64,000 nt of DNA, taken from positions 310,001 to 374,000 of the forward strand of contig NZ_QNUE01000001.1 of the NCBI RefSeq assembly GCF_003385595.1, in the 5' to 3' direction. Both the position numbers and the translations under genes were made by a program. Below the pieces are notes generated by a model. That model did no database searches, was not told the DNA's origin, and saw only the letters and a program-made list of their open reading frames with translations. This document shows positions 1-7,820 of this stretch, piece by piece (positions within the stretch are counted from its first letter, which is position 1; each line of letters starts with the position of its first letter). The DNA comes from Chryseobacterium flavum. GTDB lineage: Bacteria > Bacteroidota > Bacteroidia > Flavobacteriales > Weeksellaceae.

Positions 1-76
1 TTTTTAATGGAAGATTTATATTGAGAATACATATAACTCCTACTACAAAAGTGAGCGCAAAAAGTGTTTTTTTCAT
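1..76 (-). CDS. Exported protein, N-terminal fragment
   Basis: A - strand reading frame starts with ATG at 76 and runs off the left edge. The 25 visible residues begin MKKTLFALTF and continue with a hydrophobic core, the pattern of an N-terminal signal peptide. Nothing of the mature protein is in the window, so no function can be given. Confidence 0.5.
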   Translation of the reverse strand, partial: MKKTLFALTFVVGVICILNINLPLK

Positions 77-198
77 AGAATAGTTAATAATACCACGATA
101 TTCTTTTTAATCGAAATATTTACTGACCTAAATTATAGAATTTATGCAGAAAAAAGCTCATTGAAATCTATGAGGTTTAAACTATTTTAAGATCATTT

Positions 199-657
199 TC
201 ATTCAATCTTTGTAAGTGTCATTGTTTCATCATGATCTATACTTTCAGGCCGTTTCCCATTCATGTTGATCAGCATAAGGAATTTTGAATCGTTAACAGG
301 AACGATAATTCCTAACAATCTTCCTTTTTCCTGATTATCTTTTACTGCAATAAAATCAATCTCAATTGGTGTTTTATCCGTATCAATTTTATATTTGAGT
401 TCTCCCTTTTGCCCATTATTAGGACCTCCGTGGATGATAAAATTCTTGCCGTCAATTTCTTTCCCATTAATTGTAATGGATACATATCCGTCTTTTGTAA
501 AGCCTGCTTTGCCTTTACTCTTCCAGTAATCAATGGATTCCCAGTTTCCGACAATATTAAACGGAGATTTTTGAGCTTTGACCTGAAAACCAATGATAAT
601 TATAAACGCTATTACGCTTTTTAGAAAAATCTGTTTTATTTTCAAATAAAAATTCAT
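199..657 (-). CDS. Hypothetical exported protein, 152 aa
   Basis: I do not recognise the family. The N-terminus has a basic stretch (MNFYLKIKQIFLKS) and a long hydrophobic run ending in KAQ, consistent with a Sec signal peptide cleaved near residue 29. The mature part starts with FNIVGNWESIDYW, which resembles the first strand of lipocalin-like proteins of Bacteroidota (a GNW motif), but this is only a suggestion. It lies 8 bases downstream of the lipoprotein gene at 666-1112 on the same strand, so the two are probably co-transcribed. Likely periplasmic or surface. Confidence 0.7.
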   Translation of the reverse strand: MNFYLKIKQIFLKSVIAFIIIIGFQVKAQKSPFNIVGNWESIDYWKSKGKAGFTKDGYVSITINGKEIDGKNFIIHGGPNNGQKGELKYKIDTDKTPIEIDFIAVKDNQEKGRLLGIIVPVNDSKFLMLINMNGKRPESIDHDETMTLTKIE

Positions 658-665
658 AGTAAATT

Positions 666-1112
666 TTAATTAATTTTATAAACATAATCCTTACTGATAT
701 ATCTGTTTTTACTTATTAATTCTGAAGGATAAAAAATGGTTCCATTAATCTCAACACTTTTAACCCTATATCTCCAGCTTCCATTATGGCTTTTGTAAAT
801 TTTTGTTGTTGAATTTGGATAAAGCTTAAGAACAATGGAAGAGTCTTTCACTTCTATTTTTTCAAGAGACTTTGGGTTTTTGATTTTATAGAAAGACCGA
901 GGTGACAATATTCCATTTTCATAATTAAATGCAAAGCTTCCGCCTTCATTATCAATTGCTTTTGAGATGGGATAACTGTAATTGATCTTAATTATTTTTT
1001 TGGAGCCAGTCAGGTTTTGAATATAGAAATCAGTGATCCAGGAACATCCTGAAAGCACTGCTACGAAAATACAACATAGAAATCCTATCGTAATTGATTT
1101 TATACTCATCAT
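666..1112 (-). CDS. Hypothetical lipoprotein, 148 aa
   Basis: Residues 1-23 form a lipoprotein signal peptide with the lipobox LSGC; Cys23 would be lipidated by Lgt/LspA. The remainder is a small, mostly beta-rich sequence with no motif I recognise. It is the upstream member of a two-gene unit with the exported protein at 199-657 (8-base gap). It is separated from carB by the carB terminator at 1181-1208, so it has its own promoter somewhere in 1113-1180. Function unknown. Confidence 0.7.
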   Translation of the reverse strand: MMSIKSITIGFLCCIFVAVLSGCSWITDFYIQNLTGSKKIIKINYSYPISKAIDNEGGSFAFNYENGILSPRSFYKIKNPKSLEKIEVKDSSIVLKLYPNSTTKIYKSHNGSWRYRVKSVEINGTIFYPSELISKNRYISKDYVYKIN

Positions 1113-1180
1113 ATTGAAGTTTAAATGGCTTTTGCAAAAGTAAACAGAATCCTTTATTTTATCTGGATTAATTGATAAAA

Positions 1181-1208
1181 AAATTCCGCAAGAAAACTTG
1201 CGGAATTT
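1181..1208 (-). terminator. Intrinsic terminator of the pyrimidine operon
   Basis: A perfect 12-bp stem (AAATTCCGCAAG and its complement) encloses an AAAA loop. On the - strand the stem runs into a T tract. It sits 22 bases after the carB stop codon. Confidence 0.85.
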
Positions 1209-1230
1209 AAGTATTTATTCTGGCTCGAAA

Positions 1231-4200
1231 TTACATCGTCTCCATTTTGAAGCTCATGCTTTCAATTACTTTTAGGATGGCTTCTACCGTATCCATTGAA
1301 GTTAAACAAGGAACACCATTTTCAACGCTCATTCTTCTGATCTGGAACCCGTCTCTTTCAGCCTGCTTACCTTTTGTAGTGGTATTCACAACATACTGAA
1401 CTTTTCCTTTCTGGATCAGGTCAATAAGGTTCACATCTTCTTCTCCTATCTTATATCCTATTTTACAAGGAATACCTTTTTCTTCAAAGAACTTCGCAGT
1501 ACCTTCCGTAGCCCAGATTCTGAATCCTACTTCATGGAATCTCGCTGCAAGAGCTGCTGCTTCATCTTTGTGCTTATCTGCCACAGTAAACAGGATGGAT
1601 CCGTGCATCGGAACTTTTCTTCCGGCAGCAACCAGCCCTTTATAAAGTGCTTTTTCCAGTGTGGTATCTTTACCCATTACCTCTCCTGTAGACTTCATTT
1701 CAGGACCCAGAGATATATCCACTTTCGTTAGTTTTGAGAAGGAAAATACCGGAACTTTTACGAAAACTCCTTCTTTGTCTGGAACCAGGCCGTTTTTATA
1801 TCCTAAATCAGCCAGCTTCTGCCCCAGAATTGCTTTTGTAGCCAGATTAGCCATTGGTACATCCGTAATTTTCGATAAGAAAGGAACAGTTCTTGAAGAA
1901 CGTGGATTAACTTCAATCACATATACATTCCCTTCGAAAAGGACATATTGGATATTCATCAGTCCAATTACATTCAGGCCTTTTGCCAATCTTTTTGTAT
2001 AATCTACCAGAGTATCAATTTCGCTCTGTGAAATATTTTGTGGCGGATATACGGCAATAGAATCTCCTGAGTGAACCCCCGCTCTTTCAATATGCTCCAT
2101 AATTCCCGGAATCACTACTGTTTCACCATCACAGATTGCATCTACTTCAATTTCTTTTCCTACCATGTATTTGTCTACCAATACCGGGTGTTCAGGACTT
2201 GCGTCTACAGCATGCTCCATATAATGAGCCAGTTCTGATTCTGCATATACAATTTCCATCGCTCTACCTCCAAGAACGTAGCTCGGGCGCACCAGTACCG
2301 GATAACCGATCTCATTAGCGATTTTTATTGCTTCTTCTTTGGAAGTTGAAGTTCTTCCTTTTGGCTGAGGAATTCCAAGCTCCTGAAGTGCTTTTTCAAA
2401 TTTATCTCTGTTTTCAGCTCTGTCAAGATCTTCCAGTGAAGTTCCTAAGATCTGTACTCCGTGAGCGGCTAATTTATCTGCAAGGTTGATGGCAGTCTGT
2501 CCTCCGAACTGTACAACTACTCCTTTTGGTTTTTCCAGCTCGATGATGTTCATAACATCTTCCTCTGTAAGCGGTTCGAAGTATAGTTTATCAGAGATGG
2601 AGAAATCTGTAGAAACTGTTTCCGGGTTGTTGTTGATGATAATCGCTTCGTAACCCATTTCTTTGATCGCCCATACTGAATGAACTGTTGCGTAGTCAAA
2701 TTCTACTCCCTGTCCGATTCTGATAGGTCCTGAACCCAGTACGATGATTTTTTCTTTATCTGAAACAACGCTTTCGTTTTCCTCTTCGTAAGTTCCGTAG
2801 AAGTAAGGCGTTTCACTTTCAAACTCAGCGGCACAAGTGTCTACCATTTTGTACACCGGCATGATTCCGTTTTCTTTTCTGAAGTTGAAAACCTCACGCT
2901 CTTTTACATCCCAAAGAACTGCAATGTTGATGTCTGCGAAACCTAATCTCTTAGCTTCAGTTAATGTTTCTTTATCAAATTTGTTGGCAGCAATTACTTT
3001 TTCGAAATCAACCAGTTTTTTAAGCTTCCAGATAAAGAACTTATCAATCTTACTCCATTCTACTATCTGTTCCCAGTCATATCCTCTTCTTAAAGCATCT
3101 CCTATGATAAACAATCTCTCGTCATCACATACTCTGATTCTTCTTTCGATTTCCTCTTCCGTAAGAGCCTGAGCCTGTTTGGTTTTTAATCCTAAATGTT
3201 TGATTCCTGTTTCCAGTGAACGGACTGCTTTCTGTAAAGATTCTTCCAGGTTTCTTCCGATCGCCATTACTTCTCCGGTAGCTTTCATCTGAGTAGAAAG
3301 TCTTCTGTCTGCTGTTTCGAATTTATCGAATGGGAATCTTGGGAATTTCGTTACCACATAGTCAAGAGCCGGCTCAAAACATGCGTATGTTTTTCCTGTT
3401 ACCGGGTTCATGATTTCATCCAGAGTTAATCCAACTGCGATCTTCGCAGCAATCTTTGCAATCGGATAACCTGTTGCTTTACTTGCTAATGCTGATGAAC
3501 GTGAAACTCTAGGGTTTACTTCGATGATATAGTAATCAAATGAATGCGGATCTAAAGCTAACTGCACGTTACATCCTCCTTCAATTCCTAAGGCTCTGAT
3601 GATTTTCAGGGAAGCATTTCTCAGTAACTGATACTCTCTGTCTGAAAGCGTCTGAGAAGGAGCAACTACGATAGAGTCTCCTGTGTGAACACCTACCGGG
3701 TCTATATTTTCCATGTTACAAACTACAATGGCGTTGTCGTTTGCATCACGCATTACTTCGTATTCAATTTCTTTGAAACCTGCGATTGATTTTTCAATAA
3801 GACACTGTGTAACCGGGCTGTGCTTTAATCCCAATTCAGCAATCTCTTTCAATTCAGCTTCTGTGGAAGCGATACCTCCTCCGGTACCTCCCATTGTGAA
3901 GGCAGGACGAACAATTACAGGGTAACCGATTTCATCTGCGAAAGCAAGCGCTCCTTCTACCGTATTTACAATATCGGATTCCGGTACCGGCTCGTTCAGT
4001 TCTCTCATCAGCTCACGGAAAAGATCTCTGTCTTCTGCTCTGTTGATCGCAGAAAGCTTTGTTCCCAATACTTCCACTTTGCATTCTTCAAGAATTCCTG
4101 ATTTTTCCAGTTCTACCGCCATATTCAGACCCGTCTGCCCTCCAAGAGTCGGTAATAACGCATCCGGACGTTCTTTTCTGATGATGTGGCTTACAAACTG

Positions 4201-4410
4201 TAATGAAATCGGTTCAATATATACTTTATCTGCGATTTCCACATCCGTCATGATCGTTGCAGGGTTTGAGTTGATCAAAATTACCTTGTAGCCTTCTTCT
4301 TTCAGAGACAAGCAAGCCTGCGTTCCTGCGTAATCAAATTCAGCTGCCTGACCGATGATGATAGGTCCTGAACCGATTACTAAAATTGTTTTTATATCGT
4401 TTCTTTTCAT
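1231..4410 (-). CDS. carB: Carbamoyl-phosphate synthase large subunit
   Basis: Makes carbamoyl phosphate from bicarbonate, ammonia (channelled from CarA) and two ATP, for both pyrimidine and arginine synthesis. At 1059 aa it has the family's usual length and shows the internal duplication of two ATP-grasp halves: the N-terminal half starts with [20 protein letters not shown], and the second, around residue 555, has [20 protein letters not shown]. The C-terminal MGS-like domain (about residues 930-1059) is where UMP and ornithine bind in the E. coli enzyme. It is the last gene of the pyrB-carA-carB unit. The usual carA-carB adjacency is broken by a small four-helix-bundle gene. Confidence 0.98.
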   Translation of the reverse strand: MKRNDIKTILVIGSGPIIIGQAAEFDYAGTQACLSLKEEGYKVILINSNPATIMTDVEIADKVYIEPISLQFVSHIIRKERPDALLPTLGGQTGLNMAVELEKSGILEECKVEVLGTKLSAINRAEDRDLFRELMRELNEPVPESDIVNTVEGALAFADEIGYPVIVRPAFTMGGTGGGIASTEAELKEIAELGLKHSPVTQCLIEKSIAGFKEIEYEVMRDANDNAIVVCNMENIDPVGVHTGDSIVVAPSQTLSDREYQLLRNASLKIIRALGIEGGCNVQLALDPHSFDYYIIEVNPRVSRSSALASKATGYPIAKIAAKIAVGLTLDEIMNPVTGKTYACFEPALDYVVTKFPRFPFDKFETADRRLSTQMKATGEVMAIGRNLEESLQKAVRSLETGIKHLGLKTKQAQALTEEEIERRIRVCDDERLFIIGDALRRGYDWEQIVEWSKIDKFFIWKLKKLVDFEKVIAANKFDKETLTEAKRLGFADINIAVLWDVKEREVFNFRKENGIMPVYKMVDTCAAEFESETPYFYGTYEEENESVVSDKEKIIVLGSGPIRIGQGVEFDYATVHSVWAIKEMGYEAIIINNNPETVSTDFSISDKLYFEPLTEEDVMNIIELEKPKGVVVQFGGQTAINLADKLAAHGVQILGTSLEDLDRAENRDKFEKALQELGIPQPKGRTSTSKEEAIKIANEIGYPVLVRPSYVLGGRAMEIVYAESELAHYMEHAVDASPEHPVLVDKYMVGKEIEVDAICDGETVVIPGIMEHIERAGVHSGDSIAVYPPQNISQSEIDTLVDYTKRLAKGLNVIGLMNIQYVLFEGNVYVIEVNPRSSRTVPFLSKITDVPMANLATKAILGQKLADLGYKNGLVPDKEGVFVKVPVFSFSKLTKVDISLGPEMKSTGEVMGKDTTLEKALYKGLVAAGRKVPMHGSILFTVADKHKDEAAALAARFHEVGFRIWATEGTAKFFEEKGIPCKIGYKIGEEDVNLIDLIQKGKVQYVVNTTTKGKQAERDGFQIRRMSVENGVPCLTSMDTVEAILKVIESMSFKMETM

Positions 4411-4422
4411 AGGGGTTTAAAA

Positions 4423-4460
4423 TGTAACAATTTATCAATCTAACAGTGTAACAATGTTAC
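4423..4460. repeat. TGTAACAAT direct repeat between carB and its neighbour
   Basis: TGTAACAAT occurs at 4423-4431 and again at 4447-4455. The second copy is part of the interrupted palindrome GTAAC-AAT-GTTAC (4448-4460), which overlaps the stop codon of the four-helix-bundle gene. Such AT-rich TAACAAT tracts look like dispersed intergenic repeats. Here they mark one junction of the small gene inserted between carA and carB. Confidence 0.5.
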
Positions 4461-4819
4461 TGTCCGTTTTCATTTGATAAACTTGTGCTTAAAATTTTAT
4501 AAATAATTTTTCCAATTTCTATAATCTGTGTTTCCAAGTTTTCATTAAATGGATAACTTTGAGAATATTTACACAGATATAACCAATATTTTGTTTCTTC
4601 AAGCTCTTTAGCAGCAATTTTAATCTTATTCACAAAATCTTTTTTACTGTAGGGATTTTGTGCTTCAAAAGAATTTGCGCCAATACTTGTTCCAGAACGT
4701 AATAATTGTTTAGCAATAACAAATTTCTTTTTACTTTCCAATAATTCACAGAACTCTATAATATCTAATGAGAACTTAACGGTTTTTTCAATTAAAGGAT
4801 TGTTTTCGAAATTGATCAT
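4457..4819 (-). CDS. Four-helix-bundle protein (S23/IVS-encoded family)
   Basis: The 120-residue protein is almost wholly alpha-helical and carries family hallmarks: LLRSGTSIGANSFEAQ in the middle and a KELEETKYWL helix after it. This matches the four-helix-bundle family (TIGR02436) first seen in intervening sequences of 23S rRNA genes and related to Avd of diversity-generating retroelements. Members form pentameric barrels and may bind nucleic acid; the role of free-standing copies is unknown. It sits in-strand between carA (11-base gap) and carB (46-base gap), where no gene is expected. That position plus the TAACAAT repeats at one edge suggest a transferred passenger gene. Its text is more AT-rich than carA or carB. 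Confidence 0.85.
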   Translation of the reverse strand: MINFENNPLIEKTVKFSLDIIEFCELLESKKKFVIAKQLLRSGTSIGANSFEAQNPYSKKDFVNKIKIAAKELEETKYWLYLCKYSQSYPFNENLETQIIEIGKIIYKILSTSLSNENGQ

Positions 4820-4830
4820 TTTAATTATTG

Positions 4831-5913
4831 TTAAACTGGTACATTTTTAAATTGGTGCATTAAATCAATGAACTCATCAAACAGGTAGTTTGCATCTTCA
4901 GGGCCCGGGCTCGCTTCAGGGTGATACTGAACTGAGAAACAAGGGTGGATTTTGTGTTTTAATCCTTCGTTGGTTCTGTCGTTCAATGCAATGTGCGTTT
5001 CGATAAGGTCAGTTCCTTTTAAGCTTTCCTGATCTACCGCATATCCGTGGTTCTGAGAAGTAATAGCTACTGTATTTTTCTCCAAATCCAATACCGGGTG
5101 GTTTCCTCCTCTATGTCCGAATTTAAGTTTGAACGTTTTCGCTCCGCAGGCAAGACCAATTAACTGGTGGCCTAAACAGATTCCGAAGATCGGAACTTTT
5201 CCTAATAATCCTCTGATCATATCTAGAGCATGCGGTACATCTTCAGGGTCACCAGGACCGTTTGATAACATAATTCCATCCGGATCCATCAACAGAATTT
5301 CTTCTGCTGTGGTGTCTTGGGAAACCACAATGATATCACAGTTTCTTTGAGATAGTTCTCTGATAATTCCCAGTTTTGCACCAAAATCCACCAGTACAAC
5401 CTTGAAGCCTCTGTTAGGATTAGCATAAGGTGTTTTTGTGGAAACTTCCTCTACCTGATTGGTTGGGAAAGCTGTTGATTTCAATTCTGAAGCTACAGCG
5501 GCTTCATCAGCATCAGCGTTTACAATTTTTCCTTTCACTACTCCGTGGTTACGAAGAACTCTGGTCAGCCTTCTGGTGTCGATTCCTGAAATTCCTGAAA
5601 GGTTTTTCTTTTTAAATAATTCATCTAAAGTGATCTGAGTACGGAAGTTAGAAGGTAGATCGCAAAGTTCTTTTACGATAAGCCCTTTGATTGCCGGCTC
5701 GATACTTTCATAATCATCACGGTTAATACCATAATTCCCGATAAGCGGATAGGTCATACAAACTATCTGACCGCAATACGATGGGTCAGAAATCAATTCC
5801 TGATACCCTGTCATTCCGGTATTGAAAACTACTTCCCCTGCAGTTTCCAATTCTGCTCCGAAACCTTCTCCATGAAACACTTCACCGGACTCCAGTATTA
5901 ATTTTTTCTTCAT
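4831..5913 (-). CDS. carA: Carbamoyl-phosphate synthase small subunit (glutaminase)
   Basis: Hydrolyses glutamine and passes ammonia to CarB. The start is taken at ATG 5913, because MKKKLILESGEVFHGEGFGA is the conserved N-terminus; the in-frame extension upstream is not conserved-looking. That gives 360 aa, the normal family length. The CPSase small-chain domain covers residues 1-150. A class I glutamine amidotransferase domain follows, with the nucleophile elbow GICLGHQ (Cys246) and a C-terminal QYHPEASPGPED carrying the catalytic His and Glu. Second structural gene of the pyrimidine operon. Confidence 0.98.
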   Translation of the reverse strand: MKKKLILESGEVFHGEGFGAELETAGEVVFNTGMTGYQELISDPSYCGQIVCMTYPLIGNYGINRDDYESIEPAIKGLIVKELCDLPSNFRTQITLDELFKKKNLSGISGIDTRRLTRVLRNHGVVKGKIVNADADEAAVASELKSTAFPTNQVEEVSTKTPYANPNRGFKVVLVDFGAKLGIIRELSQRNCDIIVVSQDTTAEEILLMDPDGIMLSNGPGDPEDVPHALDMIRGLLGKVPIFGICLGHQLIGLACGAKTFKLKFGHRGGNHPVLDLEKNTVAITSQNHGYAVDQESLKGTDLIETHIALNDRTNEGLKHKIHPCFSVQYHPEASPGPEDANYLFDEFIDLMHQFKNVPV

Positions 5914-5980
5914 TTTTAAAATTAGATTTTCTATTATTTTCTTTTTGTACAATATCAGGTCTAAAATGTATAAGGTATTC

Positions 5981-6029
5981 TTTACATTTTACTTTACATT
6001 GTACTTTATACATTTTACTTTACAATTAC
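5981..6029. repeat. Imperfect 12-bp tandem repeat between pyrB and carA
   Basis: Four adjacent copies of a unit close to TTTACATTTTAC begin at 5981, 5993, 6005 (with a two-base insertion) and 6019 (partial). The last copy overlaps the pyrB stop codon. The repeat fills much of the pyrB-carA gap. No hairpin or terminator is evident, so read-through from pyrB to carA is expected. Confidence 0.65.
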
Positions 6030-6916
6030 TTAAAGGTATACCCTTTGCTTTCCAGCGCATCTTTCAGAATAGCCATTCTTGCGAATACTCCGTTTTGCAT
6101 CTGCTTGAAGACTCTTGATCTTTCGCATTCTACAAGATCTGAATCTATCTCTATCCCTCTGTTAATTGGGGCAGGATGCATGATAATAGCTCCTTTCTTC
6201 ATCGCCTGTTCTCTTTCTTTTGTCAGTCCATACCTTTTATGATATTCCGAAGCTGTGAAACTCATAGCAGCATCATGTCTTTCATGCTGAATTCTTAATA
6301 ACATCAGAACATCCACCTCAGCAATCAGTTCGTCTACAGAAAGATAGGTCCCGTTAATCAAAGCTCCCTCATCAAACCATTGTTCCGGTCCTGAAAAATA
6401 AACTTTAGCCCCCAGTCTTCTCAGTGCTTCTGCATTCGAATTGGCAACACGGCTGTGTTTAACATCTCCTACAATGCCCACTTTCAATCCTTCAAATTTT
6501 CCGAATTCCTGATAAATCGTCATCAGATCCAGCATACACTGTGAAGGATGGTTTCCTGTACCATCTCCTCCATTGATTACGGGAATTTTTATGTTCTTTA
6601 ATTCTTCGAAATACCTGTCTTTTTTGTCCCTGATCACTACTAAATTTACTCCCAGGCTTTCAATGGTTTTCACCGTATCATACAGACTCTCACCCTTATT
6701 CACAGAACTGTGTGATGCATCAAAAGGAATAACCTGAAGTCCCAGCTTTCTCTCCGCAATATCAAAACTTGTCTTTGTTCTGGTACTGTCTTCAAAGAAA
6801 AGGTTTGAGCAAAAAACTTCTCCTTCAATTTTAGCAGCTTTCCCATTTGCAAAAGCCAATGCTTCTGTCAGTATACTGTTGATTCTCTCCGTGCTTAGTT
6901 CTGTAATCGTAAACAT
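6026..6916 (-). CDS. pyrB: Aspartate carbamoyltransferase catalytic chain
   Basis: Condenses carbamoyl phosphate with aspartate, the committed step of pyrimidine synthesis. Its 296 aa are close to the usual 300-310. Visible motifs are the carbamoyl-phosphate loop DSTRTKTSF (about residue 48), [14 protein letters not shown] in the middle and HPAPINRG near the C-terminus. No pyrI regulatory-chain gene is in the window. It is the first structural gene after the leader at 6937-7070, which has the layout of a UTP-responsive attenuator, so transcription of pyrB, carA and carB is probably controlled there. Confidence 0.97.
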   Translation of the reverse strand: MFTITELSTERINSILTEALAFANGKAAKIEGEVFCSNLFFEDSTRTKTSFDIAERKLGLQVIPFDASHSSVNKGESLYDTVKTIESLGVNLVVIRDKKDRYFEELKNIKIPVINGGDGTGNHPSQCMLDLMTIYQEFGKFEGLKVGIVGDVKHSRVANSNAEALRRLGAKVYFSGPEQWFDEGALINGTYLSVDELIAEVDVLMLLRIQHERHDAAMSFTASEYHKRYGLTKEREQAMKKGAIIMHPAPINRGIEIDSDLVECERSRVFKQMQNGVFARMAILKDALESKGYTFK

Positions 6917-6936
6917 AATTCTTAATTTTTGAGCAT

Positions 6937-6964
6937 AAAAAAAGCGAAGACAAGATCTTCGCTT
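6937..6964 (-). terminator. Intrinsic terminator in the pyrB leader (attenuator)
   Basis: On the - strand a 9-bp stem, AAGCGAAGA / TCTTCGCTT (6964-6956 and 6950-6942), with a 5-base loop is followed directly by seven T. It lies about 20 bases upstream of the pyrB start codon, inside the leader transcript, where a plain terminator would block the operon. The stop codon of the leader ORF overlaps the first bases of the 5' arm, so a ribosome closely following RNA polymerase would mask that arm. Confidence 0.85.
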
Positions 6965-7034
6965 AATAACAATAAATATCGTAAAGGGCGCTTTCGCCCG
7001 GTAAATCTAATGATATAAATACTTTTTTATTCAT
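6963..7034 (-). CDS. Putative pyrB leader peptide, 23 aa
   Basis: An ATG at 7034 opens a 23-codon frame, [20 protein letters not shown] followed by YCY, that stops with TAA at 6963-6965 on the edge of the attenuator stem. The pause-type hairpin lies within its coding sequence and the U-rich tract encodes its last residues. The predicted transcription start (about 5 bases after the -7 box) falls at or next to this ATG, so translation may be leaderless. Position relative to the terminator, not peptide sequence, is the main evidence. By analogy with E. coli pyrL the peptide itself need have no function. Confidence 0.55.
   Translation of the reverse strand: MNKKVFISLDLPGESALYDIYCY
6986..6999 (-). 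promoter_or_regulatory. GC-rich pause-type hairpin in the pyrB leader
   Basis: GGGCG-AAAG-CGCCC forms a 5-bp all-GC hairpin in otherwise AT-rich DNA. On the - strand it is followed by a 21-base tract with 13 T, then the terminator. This order, hairpin then U-rich stretch then attenuator, is the arrangement in which RNA polymerase pauses when UTP is scarce in E. coli pyrBI. Pausing here is inferred. Confidence 0.6.
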
Positions 7035-7040
7035 TAGGTG

Positions 7041-7070
7041 CAAAGATACGAAAATTTATGAACCTACAAA
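7041..7070 (-). promoter_or_regulatory. Promoter of the pyrimidine operon
   Basis: On the - strand TATCTTTG (7048-7041) is an exact match to the Bacteroidota -7 box TAnnTTTG. TTTG (7070-7067) lies 18 bases upstream as the -33 element. Both match the primary sigma (SigA/ABfr type) consensus. Transcription would begin around 7034-7037. Confidence 0.8.
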
Positions 7071-7156
7071 AGCAAAGTCTTAAAAAAATTAAAAACCGCT
7101 GGATTTTCCTATTCTCATTTAAAATTAATATTTTTGTTAAAACTCAAATTTATTCT

Positions 7157-7618
7157 ATGGATTTAAAAGACAAAATGATTCTCAGCATTATACAGGAAGA
7201 CTCTACTTTATCTGTTAAGGAAATTTCAGAAAAGATCGGTCTTACCTTTACTCCAACCTATGAGCGTATCAAACAATTGGAAAAACAGGGTATCATTGAG
7301 AAGTATGTAGGTCTTTTAAACCGTGAAAAATTAGGTTTAAATATTGTAGTATACTGCAATATCCGTCTTAAAGAGCAATCCAAGAAAGTATTGGAAGCTT
7401 TTGAGAAAAACATAGGAAAGTATGATGAAGTTCAGGAAATCATCAGCCTTTCCGGTGAGTATGACTATATGCTGAAGATCATTGCCAAAGACATCAACTC
7501 CTATAATGAATTTGCAGTCAACGTCATTTCAAATATCCCTAACATTGGACAATATCACAGTTCCATCGTACTTCATGAAGTCAAAAAATCCACAAAATTC
7601 AAAATTGAAATGGAATAA
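7157..7618 (+). CDS. Lrp/AsnC-family transcriptional regulator
   Basis: A 153-residue protein with the two-domain Lrp/AsnC layout: an N-terminal helix-turn-helix (about residues 1-55, beginning MDLKDKMILSIIQEDSTLSV) and a C-terminal RAM/ACT-like ligand-binding domain (about 65-140, with SGEYDYMLKI, the conserved G-x-Y-D-Y-M core). ATG 7157 is chosen because it fits the family start; the longer frame to 7058 would overlap the pyrB promoter. A -7 box TATTTTTG at 7129-7136 suits this start. It is divergent from the pyrimidine operon and upstream of the arg operon's 3' end. An amino-acid-responsive role is likely, but the effector and targets cannot be read from sequence. Confidence 0.9.
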   Translation: MDLKDKMILSIIQEDSTLSVKEISEKIGLTFTPTYERIKQLEKQGIIEKYVGLLNREKLGLNIVVYCNIRLKEQSKKVLEAFEKNIGKYDEVQEIISLSGEYDYMLKIIAKDINSYNEFAVNVISNIPNIGQYHSSIVLHEVKKSTKFKIEME

Positions 7619-7687
7619 TATTCTCAATCATTAAGAACTTCAAGCCATTAAGACATCATCATTGAATTCAAAGAGCGGAATAAAATC

Positions 7688-7815
7688 AAACCATTAAGAT
7701 AATCCAGGTAAGTAAGATTTATTAAGATTAAAGGATTCAAACGAATACAAGGCGGTATATCAAATAATTTAGATATAGCTGATTGACCTGAATTTTTCTA
7801 TGATCTTAATGGTTT
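7688..7815. repeat. Dispersed CATTAAG-type repeats, one exact inverted pair
   Basis: AAACCATTAAGAT at 7688-7700 recurs as its exact complement ATCTTAATGGTTT at 7803-7815. Further partial copies (CATTAAGA, TTATTAAGA) lie between 7630 and 7740. The arms are about 100 bases apart, too far for a terminator. The 200-base gap between the lrp-like gene and argH holds nothing else I can identify. Confidence 0.5.
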
Positions 7816-7820
7816 AGATT

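Noticed and set aside
5981..6029. CRISPR-like array
   Set aside because: The repeat unit is about 12 bases, directly tandem and imperfect, with no spacers and no cas genes.
7058..7156. N-terminal extension of the Lrp-like regulator
   Set aside because: The extra 33 codons are Lys/Phe-rich, overlap the pyrB promoter and precede the gene's own -7 box; the family start fits ATG 7157.
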